A stretch of DNA of 46,672 nt. Source: an uncultured Verrucomicrobia subdivision 3 bacterium (GTDB lineage: Bacteria > Verrucomicrobiota > Verrucomicrobiia > Limisphaerales > UBA11358). Under the pieces are notes generated by a model, which was not told the origin of the DNA, did not search any database, and saw nothing but the letters and a program-made list of their open reading frames with translations. This document shows, in pieces, positions 43,074 to 46,672 of the stretch. Position 1 is the stretch's first letter. The number at the start of each line of letters is the position of its first letter. The stretch lies in NCBI GenBank assembly GCA_903858275.1, contig CAIOIC010000007.1, forward strand, positions 1 to 46,672, read 5' to 3'. A program made the translations under genes and the position numbers.

Positions 43074-45620
43074 TTATTTCTCCGGCCTGACGATGGAAAC
43101 CACGAAGGCATCCGGCTTCAGATATTCATTCGCGGCGGCTTTGACCTGTTCCAGCGTGACAGCTTCGTATTTCGCGTCGTCCAGTTCCGCACGATTCCAG
43201 CCCAGACCGTAAAGCTCGTCGAGCGCACTCGTGGAAGCAAGATGCCCCAGGTCGGCGCGGGCAATTTTTTTGCCGCCAATGATCTTGGCCTTCGCACGTC
43301 GCAATTCATCGGCGGTCAAACCTTCCGTGCGCAGCAACTCGGCTTCTTTGAGCAACTCGGTTTCAACCTGCGCGGCCTTGGCCGGCTCGGTGCCGGTGTA
43401 AAACGCGAAATAACCGGGCGCGCGGCCCGCGAAATTCTGCGCGCCGACATAGTAGGCGAGGCCGAGCTGTTCGCGGATGCGCAGGAACAGGCGCGAGCCG
43501 AGGTCGCTGCAACATTCCTGCAACAGGTCGAGCGCGTATTTGTCTTCGCTTTGAATCGTCGTGCCGGGAAAGCCGATGACGAGGACGGCCTGCTTCTTGT
43601 CGCGGAATTCTTCAGCACGCTTGAGCGAGTTGATGGTTATGGGTTGAGCGTTAAGGAGAAACTCCGCGGATTTCTTCCATCCGGCAAAGGCCTGTTCCAC
43701 CGCCGCTCTGACCGCGCCAATTTTCACGTCGCCGAAAATTGCCAGCACGCAATTATTCGGCACGGCGAATTTCTGGTGGAACGACTTCAGGTCGGCGGGC
43801 TGGAGCCGGGAGATGGATTCTTCCGTGCCGAGCGGATCGAGGCCATAGCCGATGTTGCCGAACAGCGCGCGGCGCATGGCGAGGCTCGCGCTCTTGAGCA
43901 GTTCGTCCCTGCGCGCCTGAATGCTGGCGAACTGGACTTCCACCTCGCGTTCCAATTCATCGGCGGGGAAAACTGGATTCAGGATGACGTCGGCGAGCAA
44001 GCCGAGGCCGGTGGCGAAATCGTCACTCAACACTTCCGCGTTCACGCCAAAGCTGTTGTTGCCGCCGTAGCTGTCAAGGTGGCCGCCGACGGATTCGATC
44101 TCGGTCGCGATTTTTTCCGCGGTGCGCGTCGTCGTGCCTTTGACCAGCAGCTTGGCGAGCAGCGCCGTCGCGCCGTTGTTCGCCGCCGTTTCCGCGAGGA
44201 CGCCGCCTTGAAACACGGCGCGAAATTCCACGAAGGGCAAACGATGATCTTCCTTCACCAGCAACCTCAAGCCGTTCGGCAGCTCAATCTGCTGGATGGG
44301 ATGGTCGGTGTTCGCCTCGACGTTCGCCTTGAGTTTGGGCGACGCGCCTTCCGGCAATAGCGCGTAGAGCGTGCGGTTTTCCGGCGCAAGATAAAGGCGG
44401 GCGACACGCTGAACGTCATCGGTGGTGACGCGTTTCACCGCGGCGAGATAGCGCTCGGAGAAATTGAGGTCGTTCGCGGCAAGCCAGTTGCCGCCAAGAT
44501 TTTGCGCCTGGCCTTCCATTGTCTTGCGCGAGGAGAGCGTGGCGGAGATGAACTGCTTGATGGCTTTTTGCAACTCATCGGCAGAGACGGACAGGGATTT
44601 AACTTTTTCAATCTCAGCAAGAATGGCGGCGTTCGCGGCTTCAAACTGGTCAGCGTCCACAATCGCACTGATGCCGAAAAGTCCGGGCAGGCCGGGGCTG
44701 TAAGTCCACGCATCCACATGATGCACGACGCCCTGGCGTTCGCGGACCTGCTGGAAGAGGCGCGAGCTGCGTCCGCTCCCGAGCAGCACGGCGAGCACGT
44801 CCAGCGCGGCCACATCGGCATGACGCAGTTCGGGAATGTGCCACGCGAAATGGACGTGGCCGAGTTCGATGGCGGATTCCTCGATGAGGGTGCGTTCGCC
44901 GGTTTGCTTTGGCTCTAGCGGCAGCACGACGGGCGGCATCGCCTGTGATTTGGCTTGGGCGTAGGCCGTTTTGATCTGCGCGACGACCCCGTCATTCTTC
45001 ACGTCGCCGGCGACGACGAAGAATACATTGTTCGGCGCGTATTTCTCCGTGTAGTAATTGCGGATGTCGTCCGGCTTCACTTCATTGAAGATGTCCGGGT
45101 AGCCGATGATGGTGAAGCGATACGGACTTTTGGTGTAAGCCGTTTCAAAAAGTCTGCGGCTGGCGCGGCGGCCCGGATCGTCGTGGCACATGTCCATCTC
45201 GCGACGAATGACATCCATCTCTTTCGCCAACTCGTCGGGCGGCAGCGTCGCGTGCTGCATGATGTCGCACAAAATATCAACGGCCTTCACCGCGCCGGTG
45301 TTCGGCACGTCAATGTGATAGACCGTGCGGTCGAAGCTCGTGTAGGCGTTCATGTAGCCGCCGGCCTCCTGAACTTCCTGGTCAATGCGGCTGCCGGGAC
45401 GCGTCGTCGTGCCTTTGAACAGCATATGTTCCAACACGTGCGAGAGGCCCGCGCCGAGCCAGCGGCCTTCGTGGATGCTACCGGCCATCGCCCACGCCTG
45501 GACAGAAACGACCGGCGCGTTGTGGTCTTCGCGCACGATGATGACGAGGCCGTTGTCAAGCGTGGTGAGTTTCACACCCGGCGGAACCGAAGGAATGTCG
45601 CTATTGATATTTTCAGGCAT
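43074..45620 (-). CDS. M16 family zinc peptidase with tandem domains
   Basis: 848 residues. The N-terminal M16 domain pair has the inverted zinc motif HVLEH (61-65) in LSHVLEHMLFKGTTTR, with Glu64 catalytic and Glu141 the likely third ligand 76 residues after His65. A second pair (about 430-848) lacks the motif and is probably the structural half that closes the chamber, as in pitrilysin and PqqL-like enzymes. No signal peptide is visible (MPENINSDIPSVPPGVKLTT), so it is probably cytoplasmic unless the start is upstream. It degrades peptides. The upstream 490 bases are non-coding. Confidence 0.9.
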   Translation of the reverse strand: MPENINSDIPSVPPGVKLTTLDNGLVIIVREDHNAPVVSVQAWAMAGSIHEGRWLGAGLSHVLEHMLFKGTTTRPGSRIDQEVQEAGGYMNAYTSFDRTVYHIDVPNTGAVKAVDILCDIMQHATLPPDELAKEMDVIRREMDMCHDDPGRRASRRLFETAYTKSPYRFTIIGYPDIFNEVKPDDIRNYYTEKYAPNNVFFVVAGDVKNDGVVAQIKTAYAQAKSQAMPPVVLPLEPKQTGERTLIEESAIELGHVHFAWHIPELRHADVAALDVLAVLLGSGRSSRLFQQVRERQGVVHHVDAWTYSPGLPGLFGISAIVDADQFEAANAAILAEIEKVKSLSVSADELQKAIKQFISATLSSRKTMEGQAQNLGGNWLAANDLNFSERYLAAVKRVTTDDVQRVARLYLAPENRTLYALLPEGASPKLKANVEANTDHPIQQIELPNGLRLLVKEDHRLPFVEFRAVFQGGVLAETAANNGATALLAKLLVKGTTTRTAEKIATEIESVGGHLDSYGGNNSFGVNAEVLSDDFATGLGLLADVILNPVFPADELEREVEVQFASIQARRDELLKSASLAMRRALFGNIGYGLDPLGTEESISRLQPADLKSFHQKFAVPNNCVLAIFGDVKIGAVRAAVEQAFAGWKKSAEFLLNAQPITINSLKRAEEFRDKKQAVLVIGFPGTTIQSEDKYALDLLQECCSDLGSRLFLRIREQLGLAYYVGAQNFAGRAPGYFAFYTGTEPAKAAQVETELLKEAELLRTEGLTADELRRAKAKIIGGKKIARADLGHLASTSALDELYGLGWNRAELDDAKYEAVTLEQVKAAANEYLKPDAFVVSIVRPEK

Positions 45621-45877
45621 TTGTCAGGCGGGAAAAATAAACCGGAATTGGAATCGGGCAATGCAATTCCGAGGACAACCGCCGGGAGACATGGCGGAAA
45701 TCGACATCCGGCGACTTCAAGTTTCGCATTAAATATCCTAGGGTTCAGAGGACGAACTTAAGACTACCGGACAGGAAGGCTTTGCTGCGGCGTCAGCAAT
45801 ATCACCAAAAAACGTAACGTTACGATTTTCTTTACCACCCGATGGGTGATTGGTTGTAAGTGGTTGATAGAGCACCT
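45621..45877. other. Gene-free stretch with short palindromes
   Basis: No gene was supported on either strand. A perfect 12-bp palindrome CGTAACGTTACG lies at 45813-45824. A small hairpin CACCC-GAT-GGGTG lies at 45836-45848. The left end should hold the promoter of the M16 peptidase, but no convincing hexamers were found. Confidence 0.45.
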
Positions 45878-45929
45878 AAAACTTTACCATTTGTTTACCT
45901 TTTTTTTTAATTTTGGGCGGTAAAGTTTT
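45878..45929. repeat. 11-bp inverted repeat with 30-base A/T-rich centre
   Basis: AAAACTTTACC at 45878-45888 and GGTAAAGTTTT at 45919-45929 are perfect inverted copies around a T-rich centre of 30 bases. A third partial copy, GTTTACC, is in the centre. The symmetry and position in a gene-free stretch next to an HTH gene suggest a protein-binding or recombination site. No T-tract follows either side, so it is not a standard terminator. Confidence 0.5.
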
Positions 45930-45943
45930 GGCGGGGTTGCCCC

Positions 45944-46112
45944 CTCATCCCGGCCTAATGAGTCACTCGCGCCCGCTCGCTCGGCCCGCAGCGGGCCTTC
46001 GCCTCCGGCGAATTCCTTTCGTCGCTTCCCAAGCGTCTCAAGTACCCCGAGGGGGAGAAGGTGGCCGTCATACGAGCCGTGACGGCTCGCGGGGACGCTC
46101 GCCCCACCCACC
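45944..46112. repeat. REP-like block of GC-rich palindromes
   Basis: The block begins CCCCCTCATCCCGGCC and has a matching GAGGGGGAGAAGG further on, a common style of dispersed intergenic repeat. It holds two near-perfect palindromes: GGCCCGCAGCGGGCC at 45983-45997 and GAGCCGTGACGGCTC at 46074-46088. It ends at the stop codon of the HTH gene and may serve as its 3' structure. Confidence 0.55.
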
Positions 46113-46523
46113 CTACCCTTGCCAGTCCTGAACCTGTTCATGGTATTCCTCCGACGGAATTTCATTAATGGGAACGGTGAAGCCGGGCGAACCAGTGGCC
46201 AACTCAATCTGCCGGCGCAGGCTCCGGGTCAGAGCGTAGAGCTGTGGCGTGGTGAGGTCGCCCACACTCCGCTGCCTGAGCTCGGACTCGACCGCCCGCA
46301 ACTGTTCGCCCAGCGCGTTGACGCGGTCGGTGACGGAGGCCAGCCATTTCTCGCCCAGGGCCTCCAATTCGATGGCCTTGAGGTTTTGAATCTGGAACTG
46401 GTGTTTCCGGCTCCAGGCGATCAGCGTGGGTTTGCTGACGTTCAGTTCGGTCATGAGGCGGGCATAGGTCTTGCCCTGCGCGCGCAGTTCAATGAAGCGC
46501 TGGACGGTTTGATCGTCGTGCAT
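46113..46523 (-). CDS. HTH and coiled-coil DNA-binding protein (small terminase-like)
   Basis: 136 residues from the ATG at 46523, which has a ribosome site (AAAGGA) 4 bases before it. A longer frame to 46592 adds 23 residues with no homology. Residues about 6-40 form a resolvase/terminase-type HTH (QRFIELRAQGKTYARLMTEL then NVSKPTLIAWSRKH). Residues about 45-115 are a heptad-rich coiled coil, and the tail is PINEIPSEEYHEQVQDWQ. This family recurs in Verrucomicrobiota, often near prophage-like or mobile genes, but its function is not established. Whether it opens a mobile element depends on sequence beyond the right edge. Confidence 0.7.
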   Translation of the reverse strand: MHDDQTVQRFIELRAQGKTYARLMTELNVSKPTLIAWSRKHQFQIQNLKAIELEALGEKWLASVTDRVNALGEQLRAVESELRQRSVGDLTTPQLYALTRSLRRQIELATGSPGFTVPINEIPSEEYHEQVQDWQG

Positions 46524-46641
46524 ACGGTCCTTTCCGGCCGTGAGGCAGAAACGGGATGCCGCCAACAGGCGGAACGCCCAACTTCTGCACACCGGCCCAG
46601 CCCGCTTTTGACGGCGGACATGAATGGTCAGTGATGTTCGC

Positions 46642-46668
46642 CCGGCGCGTTTTCACGCGCCGGTTTTA
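46642..46668 (+). terminator. Hairpin with T-tract at the right edge
   Basis: A 9-bp perfect stem CCGGCGCGT (46642-46650), loop TTTC, partner ACGCGCCGG (46655-46663), then TTTTA. It has terminator form for forward transcription, yet no forward gene ends here. It may instead be a repeat unit or act in a gene beyond the window. Confidence 0.4.
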
Positions 46669-46672
46669 CACC

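Noticed and set aside
42918-44360. 480-codon forward frame opposite the M16 peptidase
   Set aside because: The M16 protein with its HVLEH motif accounts for this region; the opposite frame has no recognisable domain.
45813-45929. Integron attC-like site suggested by clustered dyads
   Set aside because: No paired integron core sites of the GTTRRRY type with the expected arm layout could be identified, and no cassette array or integrase is in the window.

Overview
The window looks like a chromosomal segment of a Verrucomicrobiota bacterium, probably of the Pedosphaera/Limisphaera type. This placement rests on protein families and repeat style and was not tested phylogenetically. The main pointers are a Minf_1886-family protein, a DUF2723 membrane protein fused to TPR repeats, secreted proteins with LamG, Ig-like or glycine-rich domains that end in aromatic-rich tails, and a REP-associated (RAYT) transposase remnant beside short hairpin repeats. 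The cell plan is Gram-negative (LolCD-type transporter, SppA). No rRNA, tRNA or CRISPR array was seen.

Layout. Bases 1-51 are the zinc-ribbon tail of a class II ribonucleotide reductase. From 280 to 8604 a forward run carries an m5U RNA methyltransferase and then an envelope-polysaccharide block: DUF2723-TPR protein, GT4 glycosyltransferase, WecA/MraY-type phosphosugar transferase, YmdB-type phosphodiesterase and an MFS transporter. From 8601 to 10937 lie a reverse aldo/keto reductase and purB, divergent from a secreted GH2 beta-mannosidase-like enzyme (11106-13493). From 13519 to 16953 a reverse group holds a rhomboid protease, a TPMT-like methyltransferase and a LolD/LolC-type pair, divergent from sppA.

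Bases 18.2-27.3 kb are the accessory part. A two-gene cassette for secreted proteins is flanked by perfect 40-bp direct repeats; one copy is the 3' end of a PAP2 phosphatase gene and the other is a detached copy of it. Next come a 0.9-kb gene-free stretch with a MITE-like element, a LamG protein, a decayed RAYT transposase with a REP-like element, a PMT/ArnT-type glycosyltransferase, and a large secreted Ig-like protein gene broken by a frameshift.

From 27.5 to 45.6 kb the content is mostly housekeeping: YugP-like metallopeptidase, phoH, ybeY, DUF502 protein and recO, closely packed and apparently co-transcribed, then a hybrid sensor kinase; proS with a coupled small membrane protein and an FAH-family enzyme; a 43-residue membrane peptide with a Minf_1886 protein; a PgsA-type enzyme; two peroxiredoxins, one with a PerR/Fur-like dyad and a good promoter in front; aconitase; an RsmB-type methyltransferase; and a double-domain M16 peptidase. 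The right edge (45.6-46.7 kb) is a dyad-rich non-coding region next to an HTH/coiled-coil protein that resembles small terminase-like DNA-binding proteins.

The most unusual structure is the 18.3-20.4 kb islet: secreted-protein genes, no recombinase, and 40-bp repeats derived from the 3' end of the neighbouring gene.
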